A stretch of DNA of 64,000 nucleotides, from NCBI GenBank assembly GCA_020637895.1, contig JACKJP010000003.1, positions 186,001 through 250,000 of the forward strand, written 5' to 3'. Both the position numbers and the translations under genes were made by a program. Positions within the stretch are counted from its first letter, which is position 1, and the number at the start of each line of letters is the position of its first letter. The stretch is from Rhodobiaceae bacterium. Lineage in GTDB: Bacteria > Pseudomonadota > Alphaproteobacteria > Rhizobiales > Tepidamorphaceae. Positions 49,677-58,410 of the stretch are shown here, one piece after another. A model generated the notes under the pieces. It saw nothing but the letters and a program-made list of their open reading frames with translations. It searched no databases and was not told the DNA's origin.

Positions 49677-49770
49677 CGCGGTTTACGTCTTTCCTGGTGC
49701 GTCCAAACGATTTTGCCGGTTCCGGCGCGGCCCATCCCTGAAGGGCCCTTATGGCAATTTCGCGGCCCGC

Positions 49771-51984
49771 CTATTGCACGGCCCGCATATAGGCCGGGAA
49801 CCACGCTTCGTGGCGCGCCGCGAGCGATGCCACCTTTAGCGGTCCAGCGGCCCCCAATTCAAGCGCATCGCCGCCAGTGGTGCCAATGCGCAGCAGCGCG
49901 ACGCCCGCATCCTTTGCCGCTGCCATCACCCCGGCGACGGCGCTTTCAGGGAGCGTCACGACATAGCGACCCTGGTCTTCGCCGAAAAAGGCACAGACCG
50001 GATCAACGGGCGGTGTCTCGATTTTCGCGCCAATACCGGAGGCCATCGCCATCTCGGCAAGCGTCACGGCCAGACCGCCGTCCGAACAATCGTGCACTGC
50101 GGTGAGCTTGCCGTCACGGACAAGGGCACGGATGAAATCACCGGTGCGGCGCTCTGCCGTCAGGTCGACATGAGGTGCGCTACCATCCTCGCGACCGTGC
50201 ACCTCGCGCAGATAGAGCGACTGACCCAGATGCCCGCCCCAATCGGCGGGTGCACCGGCAAGAAGAATGGCTTCATCGTTACCAGAGAAGGCCGCGCGGG
50301 CGGTTTTCGTGACATCGGGAACGAGGCCGACCCCGGCGATTGCGGGGGTCGGCATGATCGCCTCCCCATGGGTCTCGTTGTAAAGCGAGACATTGCCCGA
50401 GACGACGGGGAAATCGAGGGCCTTGCAGGCTTCTCCGATGCCTTGGACGGCGCGCACGAACTGGCCCATGATTTCGGGCTTTTCCGGATTGCCGAAATTG
50501 AGGTTGTCGGTGATCGCGAGCGGTTCGGCGCCAGTGCAGGTGAGATTGCGCCAGACCTCGGCTACGGCCTGCTTGCCACCCTCGAACGGATCGGCCAGGC
50601 AATAGCGCGGAGTGACATCGGCTGCGAAGGCGAGGCCCTTGGGCTTTCCTTCATCGACGCGAACCACGGCGGCGTCGCCGCCCGGTCGCTGGACCGTATT
50701 GCCGAGGATAAGATGGTCGTACTGCTCCCAAACCCAGCGGCGCGATGAAAGATCAGGTGAGCCGATCAGCGTCATCAGGGCTTCGGCGATATCCGCCTGC
50801 GGAATATCGTTTTCAGCAAGCGGGGCAGGGCGTGCCGGCTCGATCCAGGGGCGATCATATTCCGGCGCCTCGTCACCGAGCTCCTTGATGGGAAGGTCGG
50901 CGACCGTCTCGCCATGCCGCAGGATCAGGAAACGCAGATCGTCCGTCGTCTCGCCGACTACGGCGAAATCGAGCCCCCACTTGTCGAAGATGGCGCGGGC
51001 GACGTCTTCCTTTGCCGGGTCCAGCACCATGAGCATGCGCTCCTGGCTTTCCGACAGCATCATTTCATAGGCGGTCATCGCCTCTTCGCGGCACGGGACA
51101 CGGTCCAGATCGAGCCGGATACCAAGATCGCCCTTGGCCCCCATCTCAACGGCCGAACAGGTCAGCCCGGCCGCGCCCATGTCCTGGATCGCGATAACCG
51201 CACCGGATGCCATCAGTTCAAGGCAGGCCTCCAGCAGGCATTTCTCGGTGAAGGGATCGCCAACCTGAACGGTCGGGCGCTTCTCCTCGATTTTCTCGTC
51301 GAATTCGGCAGATGCCATCGTCGCGCCGCCGACGCCGTCGCGTCCGGTCTTCGCACCCAGATAAACGACCGGAAGGCCGACGCCTTCTGCCTTCGAATAG
51401 AAGATCTTGTCGGTTTCGGCGATGCCGGCCGCGAACGCATTGACGAGGATGTTGCCGTTATAGCGGCGGTGGAAATTGACCTCGCCGCCCACCGTCGGAA
51501 CGCCGAACGAGTTGCCGTAGCCACCGATGCCGGCAACGACGCCGGATACCAGATGGCGGGTCTTGGGATGTTCAGGGTCGCCAAAGCGCAGCGCGTTCAT
51601 GGCCGCGATCGGGCGTGCGCCCATTGTGAAGACGTCGCGCAGGATGCCGCCAACACCGGTGGCCGCGCCCTGATAAGGCTCGATATAGGAGGGGTGGTTG
51701 TGGCTTTCCATCTTGAAGACAACGGCCTGGCCGTCGCCGATATCGACCACACCGGCATTCTCTCCCGGTCCCTGGATGACGCGCGGGCCAGAAATCGGTA
51801 GCGTTTTCAGCCACTTCTTGGAAGATTTATAGGAACAGTGCTCGTTCCACATCGCCGAGAAGATACCGAGTTCGGTGATGGACGGCTCACGGCCGATCAG
51901 GTCGAGGATCTTCTGGTATTCCTCGGGCTTGAGACCATGATCGGCGACAAGTTCGGGAGTGATGGCGATTTCGTTCGGGATCAT
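49771..51984 (-). CDS. purL: phosphoribosylformylglycinamidine synthase subunit PurL
   Basis: The protein is 737 aa, the small (separate-subunit) type that needs PurQ and PurS, both present 3 kb upstream. Motifs are GLKPEEYQKILDLIGREPSI, SYKSSKKWLKTLP, VVFKMESHNHPSYIEPYQGA and GVVAGIGGYGNSFGVPTVGG. The start at 51984 (MIPNEIAITPEL) was chosen over 52077 because the extra N-terminus is unrelated. It converts FGAR to FGAM with ATP and ammonia channelled from PurQ. Confidence 0.97.
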   Translation of the reverse strand: MIPNEIAITPELVADHGLKPEEYQKILDLIGREPSITELGIFSAMWNEHCSYKSSKKWLKTLPISGPRVIQGPGENAGVVDIGDGQAVVFKMESHNHPSYIEPYQGAATGVGGILRDVFTMGARPIAAMNALRFGDPEHPKTRHLVSGVVAGIGGYGNSFGVPTVGGEVNFHRRYNGNILVNAFAAGIAETDKIFYSKAEGVGLPVVYLGAKTGRDGVGGATMASAEFDEKIEEKRPTVQVGDPFTEKCLLEACLELMASGAVIAIQDMGAAGLTCSAVEMGAKGDLGIRLDLDRVPCREEAMTAYEMMLSESQERMLMVLDPAKEDVARAIFDKWGLDFAVVGETTDDLRFLILRHGETVADLPIKELGDEAPEYDRPWIEPARPAPLAENDIPQADIAEALMTLIGSPDLSSRRWVWEQYDHLILGNTVQRPGGDAAVVRVDEGKPKGLAFAADVTPRYCLADPFEGGKQAVAEVWRNLTCTGAEPLAITDNLNFGNPEKPEIMGQFVRAVQGIGEACKALDFPVVSGNVSLYNETHGEAIMPTPAIAGVGLVPDVTKTARAAFSGNDEAILLAGAPADWGGHLGQSLYLREVHGREDGSAPHVDLTAERRTGDFIRALVRDGKLTAVHDCSDGGLAVTLAEMAMASGIGAKIETPPVDPVCAFFGEDQGRYVVTLPESAVAGVMAAAKDAGVALLRIGTTGGDALELGAAGPLKVASLAARHEAWFPAYMRAVQ

Positions 51985-52079
51985 GGGCTTTTTTGGCAGA
52001 TTCGGGACGGCCTGAAACTGCCTCCCTTTACCGCAAGCCCGCACGTATTGCCATGGCGCCGAAGCGCTTTTCGGCAATG

Positions 52080-53498
52080 TCAGGAATAGCTGTCGTAAAC
52101 GGCGTTGCCGCCGCGCATGAGCTCGCGCAGGGTGGTGAAGCCGCGCGTCACCGCATCGCGTTCTCCGGGGACGGTGAATCCAACGCGAATCCGGTGATAG
52201 GCGCGCTCGGTCCGGCCCGATTTGAACTCGTCCTCATCGTCGATGAGGATGCCGTCATTTTCCGCTGCCTTCTTCAACGTTCCCGACTGCCAGGGCTCTG
52301 GCACGGTGATCCACATGAAGGGGCAGTGCGGATGGGAGGAGAACTCAAACCCGGCAAGCGTCTGGCGCGCAATCGCCTCGCGGACGGCAATTTCCTCCCG
52401 TACTGCCTGGCGGATGCGACCCGCCTCACCATCGAGAACGAGGCGGGCGGCGAGCTCGGCCAGCAGGAACGGCATGCCGCCTGTCAGCAGCTTGTGTGCG
52501 GCATGAATGCGGGCCGTGTAGCCCGGTGGGCATGAAATCCAGCCGCCGCGAATGCCGGCGGCGACACTTTTCGACATGCCGCCGACCCGGAAGGTTCGCT
52601 CTGGGGCAAGTTCGGCAAGGCTTGGAATGCGATCTTCAACCAGCGAGCCGAAAATGACGTCCTCGATCAGCCAGAGATCGTAGCGCCGCGCGATCTCGAC
52701 AACGGCATGGCGACGGTCCTCCGGCATGACCGCAAGCGTCGGGTTCTGGATGCCCGGCATCAAGAACAGCATGCGCGGATGTTCTCTGGCGCAAACGCGC
52801 TCCAGATCGTCAGGGATGATGCCCTGCTCGTCGAGGGCGACTGTAGTGATACGACGGCCCGCAAGGGAGGCGCTGCGGGCGACGGAAGCGTAGCTGACTT
52901 CCTCGATCAGGATGCGCTCACCCGGATTGGTGATCGCGGTTATTGCGGCAAGGATCGCCGGGTGCCCACCCAGAGCGGGTACAATGCCAGCTTCCTGTGG
53001 CCGCCAGCCGGGCGCCGCGAGCCAGTCTGCGCCCGCCGCCAGCCAGTGTTCGGGAAGAGTGCGGGTATAATTGGCGATTTCATGGGGGTGATCGCGGGTG
53101 ATCGCCGCGAGGTAGGCCTCGATCGCGTGCGATTGTCCGACATCCGTCGCAGCGGTCGAATCCATGCGCAACAGACCATCGGGCGCCTGTACATGCCGGG
53201 TGCCGATACCCGCAGGCGCCATGACCGGCGCCGGAGCGGCCGGGGAAAGACCATTTCGTTCAAGGATATAGGTGCCGCGGCCGACTTCGCCGCTGACGAG
53301 GCCGCGCTCGTGGAGCAGGGCATATGCGCGCCCGACCGTGCCGATTGTCACACCAATGTCGAATGCGAGGTTGCGCTGGGGCGGCAGCTTTTCGCCCGGT
53401 GCGAGCAGGCCATTGTCGATGTCGCTTTCGATCCGGTCAGCCAGGCGCAGATAGAGCGGGCCGGTTCCTTCAAGCGTTCCGGGAAGCCAACTTGTCAT
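52080..53498 (-). CDS. MocR-type PLP-dependent transcriptional regulator
   Basis: The protein is 472 aa. The N-terminal GntR winged helix (GPLYLRLADRIESDIDNG; LPPQRNLAFDIGVTIGTVGR) is joined to an aminotransferase fold-type I domain with the PLP lysine in GGMSKSVAAGIRGGW. MocR proteins bind direct repeats and respond to PLP or amines. It is divergent from a DUF1127 gene, and the gap is full of CAATT repeats. A TATAAT lies only about nine bases from its start codon, so the mRNA may be nearly leaderless. Confidence 0.93.
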   Translation of the reverse strand: MTSWLPGTLEGTGPLYLRLADRIESDIDNGLLAPGEKLPPQRNLAFDIGVTIGTVGRAYALLHERGLVSGEVGRGTYILERNGLSPAAPAPVMAPAGIGTRHVQAPDGLLRMDSTAATDVGQSHAIEAYLAAITRDHPHEIANYTRTLPEHWLAAGADWLAAPGWRPQEAGIVPALGGHPAILAAITAITNPGERILIEEVSYASVARSASLAGRRITTVALDEQGIIPDDLERVCAREHPRMLFLMPGIQNPTLAVMPEDRRHAVVEIARRYDLWLIEDVIFGSLVEDRIPSLAELAPERTFRVGGMSKSVAAGIRGGWISCPPGYTARIHAAHKLLTGGMPFLLAELAARLVLDGEAGRIRQAVREEIAVREAIARQTLAGFEFSSHPHCPFMWITVPEPWQSGTLKKAAENDGILIDDEDEFKSGRTERAYHRIRVGFTVPGERDAVTRGFTTLRELMRGGNAVYDSYS

Positions 53499-53500
53499 GG

Positions 53501-53603
53501 TGACAATTATTATATTGATGGCAATTGAGAGTCAATGCATAGGTTTCCGCGCAGACAATCGGGTCAATTGGCAATGGAGAAAGGGTACAATTATGACAAT
53601 TGC
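53501..53603. promoter_or_regulatory. repeat-rich operator between MocR gene and DUF1127 gene
   Basis: TGACAATTAT (53501), TGGCAATTGA (53519), GGTCAATTGG (53562) and TGACAATTGC (53594) are related units, the first two 18 bases apart in direct orientation. TATAAT for the MocR gene is at 53508-53513 (minus). This fits autoregulation by MocR and control of the DUF1127 gene. Confidence 0.55.
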
Positions 53604-53808
53604 TCAAACCCCTTCGCTTGCCACCCGGGCGGGATCGGAATTCCGACTTGGTGAGCGGGCGCTGGACATCTTTCGCTGGATCGAGAAAGCCTACGTACGC
53701 CACTATACGCGCCGCGAACTCATGGCTCTCAGCGATGATATGCTGAAGGATATCGGCCTTTCGCGCGGACAGGCCCATGAAGAGGCAAGCAAGCCTTTCT
53801 GGAAATAA
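53593..53808 (+). CDS. DUF1127 small protein
   Basis: The protein is 71 aa. The C-terminal DUF1127 motif is RRELMALSDDMLKDIGLSRG, preceded by a helix (ERALDIFRWIEKAYVRHY). DUF1127 proteins are small, Arg-rich and in some species bind RNA and affect phosphate or carbon uptake. The ATG at 53593 has GGAGAAAGG upstream. It is divergent from the MocR regulator, a repeated pairing in alphaproteobacteria. Confidence 0.85.
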   Translation: MTIAQTPSLATRAGSEFRLGERALDIFRWIEKAYVRHYTRRELMALSDDMLKDIGLSRGQAHEEASKPFWK

Positions 53809-53816
53809 ACAAAAGC

Positions 53817-53838
53817 GGCGGGCTCAGGCCCGCCGTTT
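53817..53838. terminator. hairpin at the DUF1127 / Pr6Pr convergence
   Basis: GCGGCGGGC-CTGA-GCCCGCCG-type stem followed by TTTGC on the plus strand. It overlaps the last codons of the convergent Pr6Pr gene. Confidence 0.6.
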
Positions 53839-54465
53839 GCTCATCAGCTGCCGGTCTATGAGAACGGCAACCCCACCCAGCACCATGAATACGAGCAGCA
53901 GGTTCGCCATGTTGGCGAAAACCGGTCCCCAGCCGTTCGAGGCGTCGAGGAACGGGTAAGGCGCGTATCCTGTCAGCGCGAAGCGGACCAGCGCATATAT
54001 TCCGTAAGCAAGCGGGTAAATCAGCCACCAGAAGGGATCGCGCCATGTCGTGCGTCCATCAGCGCCTGCCGACAGCCACCACACGATGAACGAGACCGGC
54101 GCGACATAGTGAAGGAGGATGTCGCACAGGTAGAACAGGCCCTTCGGTGCCCACAGGCTGGCGAGCGCGAAGTGGTAGATCAGCATGACGATCGTGATGG
54201 AGACGAGGACATTGCCCTTCATCATGGGCGATGCAAGAAAGCCTTCCTGGCCATGCCTACGCGCGCGAACCGTCGCGACAAGGACGCAGACGGCCAGAAT
54301 GTTCGTCAGGATCGTGAAATAGCTGAAGAACCAGACGATGGCGCCGCCAACGCTCCAGCCCATGTTTACGGTGGCGGGAACGGAGATGGAAAACTGCACC
54401 GTCAGCCCGAACAGGCCGGCGACAAGTCCGATGAATTGCGCAATCGCCGCCAGGCGCGCGCTCAT
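53824..54465 (-). CDS. Pr6Pr family integral membrane protein
   Basis: The protein is 213 aa with six hydrophobic segments. Conserved features are WFFSYFTILTNILAVCVLVA, LLHYVAPVSFIVWWL and PLAYGIYALVRFALTGYAPY with PFLD, matching the Pr6Pr / FAR-17a-AIG1-like group. The function is unknown; eukaryotic AIG1/ADTRP relatives hydrolyse fatty acid esters of hydroxy fatty acids using Thr and His, and a His (LLHY) is present here. It overlaps purQ by four bases. Confidence 0.78.
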   Translation of the reverse strand: MSARLAAIAQFIGLVAGLFGLTVQFSISVPATVNMGWSVGGAIVWFFSYFTILTNILAVCVLVATVRARRHGQEGFLASPMMKGNVLVSITIVMLIYHFALASLWAPKGLFYLCDILLHYVAPVSFIVWWLSAGADGRTTWRDPFWWLIYPLAYGIYALVRFALTGYAPYPFLDASNGWGPVFANMANLLLVFMVLGGVAVLIDRQLMSKRRA

Positions 54466-55142
54466 GCCGCCTTCTCGGCGTCTCCCGCAAACAGGCTCTG
54501 AAAAAGCCTGAACCCGTCGGTGCCGCCCTGTAGCGGATCGATCATGTTCTCCGGGTGCGGCATCATGCCAAGGACATTGCCGGCCGGGTTTAGCACGCCG
54601 GCGATGTCATTGACCGAACCGTTGCAATTCGTGCCGTCGGCGTAGCGCAGGAGGACCTGACCTTCGCCTTCGATCCGAGCGAGCGTTTCGGGATCGGCAA
54701 AGTAATTGCCGTCGCCATGAGCGACGGGCGTGCGGAAAACCTCGCCCTTCGCATAGCGGCTGGTAAATCGCGTATCGGCGCGTTCCACCTGAAGGCGCAC
54801 TTCACGACAAACGAATTTGAGGCCGGCATTGCGCATCAGGGCGCCGGGCAGGAGGCCTGCTTCGGTCAGTATCTGAAAGCCGTTGCAGACGCCGAGCACG
54901 GTGACGCCGGCGGCAGCCTTCCTGACCAGATCGGCCATGATCGGCGAGCGGGCGGCAATGGCGCCGCAGCGCAGGTAGTCGCCATAGGAAAAGCCGCCGG
55001 GGACGACGATAACGTCGGCGGCGGGGATTTCGCTTTCCGTATGCCAGACCATTGCCGGTTCATGACCGGAAGCGCGGCGCAGCGCGGTAGCCATGTCGCG
55101 TTCGCGGTTAAGCCCGGGGAAGAGGATGATGGCGGATTTCAT
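54462..55142 (-). CDS. purQ: phosphoribosylformylglycinamidine synthase subunit PurQ
   Basis: The protein is 226 aa, a class I glutamine amidotransferase: LFPGLNRERDM, VPGGFSYGDYLRCGA, nucleophile Cys in VLGVCNGFQ and catalytic MPHPE. It supplies ammonia to PurL. It lies 27 bases after purS. Confidence 0.97.
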   Translation of the reverse strand: MKSAIILFPGLNRERDMATALRRASGHEPAMVWHTESEIPAADVIVVPGGFSYGDYLRCGAIAARSPIMADLVRKAAAGVTVLGVCNGFQILTEAGLLPGALMRNAGLKFVCREVRLQVERADTRFTSRYAKGEVFRTPVAHGDGNYFADPETLARIEGEGQVLLRYADGTNCNGSVNDIAGVLNPAGNVLGMMPHPENMIDPLQGGTDGFRLFQSLFAGDAEKAA

Positions 55143-55169
55143 CGCTGCAAGGTCCGTCTGGCGCGAAAT

Positions 55170-55409
55170 TCAGAGGATGTCGACGTGGTAGTTCTCGATG
55201 ACCGTGTTGGCGAGAAGCTTCTCGCACATGGCGGTCAGGTCGGCCTCGGCCTTCGCACGATCGGCGCCTTCCAGCTCGATATCGAAGACCTTGCCCTGCC
55301 GGACGCCGTCAACGCCGGCAAAGCCGAGCGAGGAAAGCGCTCCCTCGATCGCCTTGCCCTGCGGATCGAGGACGCCGTTCTTGAGCGTTACGGTGACGCG
55401 CGCTTTCAT
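55170..55409 (-). CDS. purS: phosphoribosylformylglycinamidine synthase subunit PurS
   Basis: The protein is 79 aa, with KARVTVTLKNGVLDPQGKAI, VRQGKVFDIEL and CEKLLANTVIENYHVDIL. It bridges PurL and PurQ. It lies between purC and purQ, the classical order. Confidence 0.96.
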   Translation of the reverse strand: MKARVTVTLKNGVLDPQGKAIEGALSSLGFAGVDGVRQGKVFDIELEGADRAKAEADLTAMCEKLLANTVIENYHVDIL

Positions 55410-55431
55410 GCCGGTACCTTCTGCAATGCTG

Positions 55432-56196
55432 CTATTTCACCAGAACCGGGCCGCGGCCGGGAGGCGGTTCGAGCTCGTTCATAATGCCCAGGCGGCGCGC
55501 AACTTCCGTGTAGGCTTCGACTAGCCCGCCCATATCTCTGCGGAAGCGGTCCTTGTCGAGCTTGTCGTTGGACTGGATATCCCAGAGGCGGCAGGAATCG
55601 GGGCTGATCTCATCGGCCAGCACGACACGCACCAAGTCGTTTTCATAAAGGCGTCCGAACTCGATCTTGAAATCGACAAGGCGAATGCCGACGCCGAGGA
55701 AGAGTCCGGTGAGGAAGTCATTGATCCTCAGGGCCAGCGCCATGATGTCGTCGATCTCCTGCGGGCTTGCCCAGCCGAAACAGGTGATGTGCTCTTCGGA
55801 GACCATCGGATCTTCGAGGGCATCGCTCTTGTAATAGAACTCGATGATCGAGCGGGGGAGGGCCGTGCCCTCTTCGACGCCGATGCGTTTGGCGAGGGAG
55901 CCGGCAGCGACGTTGCGCACGACGACCTCGAGCGGAATGATCTCGACTTCGCGGATCAGCTGTTCACGCATGTTGAGACGACGGATGAAATGCGTCGGAA
56001 CGCCGATCTGGTTGAGGTTCTGATAGACGAACTCGCAGATGCGGTTGTTCAGCACGCCCTTGCCGTCAATCAGCTCATGCTTCTTGGCATTGAATGCGGT
56101 GGCGTCATCCTTGAAGTGCTGGATGAGTGTCCCAGGTTCAGGTCCTTCGTAGAGGACCTTGGCCTTGCCTTCGTAAATTCTGCGGCGGCGGTTCAT
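55432..56196 (-). CDS. purC: phosphoribosylaminoimidazole-succinocarboxamide synthase
   Basis: The protein is 254 aa from the ATG at 56196 (MNRRRRIYEGKAKVLYE). SAICAR synthetase motifs are EGKAK, FKDDATAFN, EVVVRNVAAGSLAKR, LVDFKIEFG and LADEISPDSCRLWD. It is the first gene of purC-purS-purQ, followed by the Pr6Pr gene. Confidence 0.96.
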   Translation of the reverse strand: MNRRRRIYEGKAKVLYEGPEPGTLIQHFKDDATAFNAKKHELIDGKGVLNNRICEFVYQNLNQIGVPTHFIRRLNMREQLIREVEIIPLEVVVRNVAAGSLAKRIGVEEGTALPRSIIEFYYKSDALEDPMVSEEHITCFGWASPQEIDDIMALALRINDFLTGLFLGVGIRLVDFKIEFGRLYENDLVRVVLADEISPDSCRLWDIQSNDKLDKDRFRRDMGGLVEAYTEVARRLGIMNELEPPPGRGPVLVK

Positions 56197-56278
56197 GGAA
56201 ATGGAAATCCGTTCGTTCACGAGTCAGGCGTCAGGCAGGGAAAATGACTGGTCAGAAACCTTGCCCGACAACTGATGG

Positions 56279-56312
56279 CCCGGCGGGAATCGCTTTCCCG
56301 CGCGCCGGGCGA
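56279..56312. other. hairpin upstream of purC; otherwise empty gap 56197-56570
   Basis: GCCCGGCG with CGCCGGGC, plus an inner GGGA/TCCC, forms a stem about 83 bases ahead of purC on the minus strand. It could be part of a purC leader. No PurR box, riboswitch core or small gene was recognised in the rest of the 374-base gap. Confidence 0.3.
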
Positions 56313-56470
56313 GCCTATACGATAAGCCGCTGCCGCGAAATTCCTCTCTGCGGACGGCAAATTCGCCTAGCACATGATCCGTCGGCGCGCAAAATTCAAC
56401 TGGAATCTGTGCCTTTGCGCCATGCAATCGCCGGGTCGGCCGGCCATGGGTGGATTTTTTGTCGCAACGG

Positions 56471-56500
56471 CTTGTTAAATTGGCGTCAGACAGCCTATAT
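56471..56500 (+). promoter_or_regulatory. candidate promoter of the DUF1476 gene
   Basis: CTTGTT, 18 bases, CTATAT. The alphaproteobacterial -35 core CTTG is present. It is about 70 bases ahead of the start codon. Confidence 0.35.
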
Positions 56501-56570
56501 CCGCTGGCATAAGCGGGCCTTGGCACGCAGCGGGGTCAGTCTGTCAGCAGACGAAGTCGGGAGCTTCTGG

Positions 56571-56894
56571 ATGAGCACATTTGACAAGCGCGAAGACAGC
56601 TTTGAGCGCAAATTCGCCCATGACGAGGAATTGCGCTTCAAGGCCGAGGCGCGGCGCAACAAGCTTCTGGGCCTTTGGGCCGCGGGTCTGCTCGGACTTT
56701 CCGGCACCGAAGCGCAGGAATACGCCAAGGCCGTCGTGATGGCCGATTTTGAAGAAGCCGGCGAGGAAGACGTTTTCCGCAAGGTGTTCGGCGATCTTCA
56801 GGCCGCCAGTGTCGACCAGTCCGAACACCAGGTGCGCCGGACGATGGAAGAGCTGATGGCCGAGGCGATCAGCCAGATCAAGACCGAAGCCTGA
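56571..56894 (+). CDS. DUF1476 protein, F1Fo ATPase zeta-type inhibitor
   Basis: The protein is 107 aa. It opens MSTFDKREDSFERKFAHDEE and continues RFKAEARRNKLLGLWAA, the signature of the alphaproteobacterial zeta subunit, whose N-terminus inhibits F1-ATPase in Paracoccus. It is a cytoplasmic all-alpha protein. The start at 56571 fits the family N-terminus exactly; upstream frame is non-coding. Confidence 0.9.
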   Translation: MSTFDKREDSFERKFAHDEELRFKAEARRNKLLGLWAAGLLGLSGTEAQEYAKAVVMADFEEAGEEDVFRKVFGDLQAASVDQSEHQVRRTMEELMAEAISQIKTEA

Positions 56895-56910
56895 GGCGAT
56901 CAGGCTTCTT

Positions 56911-57477
56911 TCAGACTTTCAACCGCGTCAGAAGTCTTGCAAACATCATCATGCCTTCGGGCCAGGGGCCGTGGCCACTGTCGATGTTGATGTGGCCGGC
57001 GTTGCCGGCGTCCGCCAGTTCAGATCCCCAATCGAGCGCCATGTCGGCGGCGATCTCAAAATCGCAATAGGGATCATCGCGGCTCGCGATCAGTATCGAC
57101 GGGAATGGCAGCGGACCTGTCGGGGTTGGCTGAAACGGCTTTAGCGCCGGGGCCAGCGTTTCACCGCCATGCGGGTCCGCGGGCGCGACAATAAGAGCTC
57201 CGACGACATTGCCGCCGCTTTTCGCATTACAGAATGCCCGCGCGATCGTCAGCGCGCCGGCCGAATGACCGACCAGTACGACCGGCTTCTTGGCTGCTGC
57301 GATCTGACCGTGCAGGGAGGCTACCCAGGAAGCCGGGTCGGGCCAGTCCCATTCCTCCTGAACGACGAGACGCGCGGTATCCATCCGCTCGCACCAGCGC
57401 CAGTACCAGTAATGCGGGCTGGAACGCCCGCCGCCGATACCCGGCATGATAAGAATTTCAGCTTCGGCGGCTTTCAT
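56911..57477 (-). CDS. RBBP9/YdeN-family alpha/beta hydrolase
   Basis: The protein is 188 aa. The nucleophile elbow is GHSAG (Ser72), the acid is in ASRDDPYC (about residue 134), and His162 is in AGHINIDSG. The substrate is unknown; family members are serine hydrolases of broad type. The 147-base gap to the cupredoxin gene contains a strong inverted repeat. Confidence 0.88.
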   Translation of the reverse strand: MKAAEAEILIMPGIGGGRSSPHYWYWRWCERMDTARLVVQEEWDWPDPASWVASLHGQIAAAKKPVVLVGHSAGALTIARAFCNAKSGGNVVGALIVAPADPHGGETLAPALKPFQPTPTGPLPFPSILIASRDDPYCDFEIAADMALDWGSELADAGNAGHINIDSGHGPWPEGMMMFARLLTRLKV

Positions 57478-57583
57478 GGCTCTTCAATCTGGAGATGTCC
57501 GGCGGGGTGGGTCACGCCCGAGCCCGAAGCCATACGCGGAATCGTTACGCGACGGAAGATCGAAGAGGCGGATGAACGGAGCG

Positions 57584-57617
57584 CGGGACGGACGGACAAT
57601 TTGCCGTCCGTCCCGTG
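57584..57617. terminator. inverted repeat downstream of the cupredoxin gene
   Basis: CGGGACGGACGG / CCGTCCGTCCCG, a 12-bp perfect stem with a 10-base loop, directly after the cupredoxin stop. It lacks a good T-run on the minus strand, so it is a terminator or a 3'-end protector. Confidence 0.5.
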
Positions 57618-57624
57618 CCGTTTC

Positions 57625-58197
57625 CTATTGCGTGACGGTCAACAGCGTCCACATGCCGAGCATGTAGTGGCCGGGGATGTTGCAGTAGAGAATATAGGTG
57701 CCCGGTTTCAGCGTGAGTGTAAGCGCTCCGGACTGTCCCGGTTCGAGCTCGGCGACTTCGCCCAGATGACCGGCCGCGTCCTCATCAACGCGCTCCTCGT
57801 CCTTGATGTAGGGCAGGGGCCTGGCGGTATCTGCGACCGGGGCGACAACCATTTCATGGACCATGGTCTTTGAATCGTTGATGGCCTTGAAGGTCACTTC
57901 ACCGGCCGGAACGGTATCGCGCTCCAGCGAAATACCCATTGGCCCGCGCTGGGCGGCGCCACCCATCATGCCCTTGCCCATCATGCCGTTGCCCTGAGGG
58001 GCCATGTTGCCGGGACCTGCGCCCATCGCCATACCCATCGGCGGGGCCGAGCCCAGCATTTCCATCGCATGGTCTCCCTTGTCCCACAGCGAGACGTTGA
58101 TGGTGGTGCCGGCGGCATTCGCGGCGCCAATGGCCGAGAAACTAAAGCCAACTGCGATCAGTGCAATCGTGACGCGTCTTGTGATGTTCATTGTCAT
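57625..58197 (-). CDS. secreted cupredoxin with methionine-rich insertion
   Basis: The protein is 190 aa from the ATG at 58197; ATG 58191 is equally possible. It has a signal peptide ending GAANA, then strand TTINVSLWDKGDHAMEM. A Met/Gly-rich insertion follows at about residues 50-76 (GMAMGAGPGNMAPQ, MMGKGMMGG). The cupredoxin core comes next: MVHEMVV gives one copper His, and YCNIPGHYMLGM gives Cys, His and Met of a type 1 copper site. It is likely a periplasmic copper carrier or electron-transfer protein. The Met-rich loop resembles Cu(I)-binding segments of copper-resistance proteins. Confidence 0.82.
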   Translation of the reverse strand: MTMNITRRVTIALIAVGFSFSAIGAANAAGTTINVSLWDKGDHAMEMLGSAPPMGMAMGAGPGNMAPQGNGMMGKGMMGGAAQRGPMGISLERDTVPAGEVTFKAINDSKTMVHEMVVAPVADTARPLPYIKDEERVDEDAAGHLGEVAELEPGQSGALTLTLKPGTYILYCNIPGHYMLGMWTLLTVTQ

Positions 58198-58410
58198 GTT
58201 CTCCGTTCGGAAACGCTGCCCCGACAGCATCATCAGCGTAGCCGACGGCCTTTACTCAACATTGATCATGATCAAGGCGTGCAGGAAGACCTCCCGTCGG
58301 TACGGCCGGTCATCGCAACCGTGATTTATGTTGCGCGCGTTCATGCCCGATGGCAGAGAGCGCTGATTGTCAACGCAGGGCCAAAGGCCCTTGGCCGGGG
58401 TGTCTCCACG

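Noticed and set aside
56127..56570. Long N-terminal extension of the DUF1476 protein
   Set aside because: The upstream frame overlaps purC and has no similarity; the family N-terminus starts exactly at the ATG at 56571.
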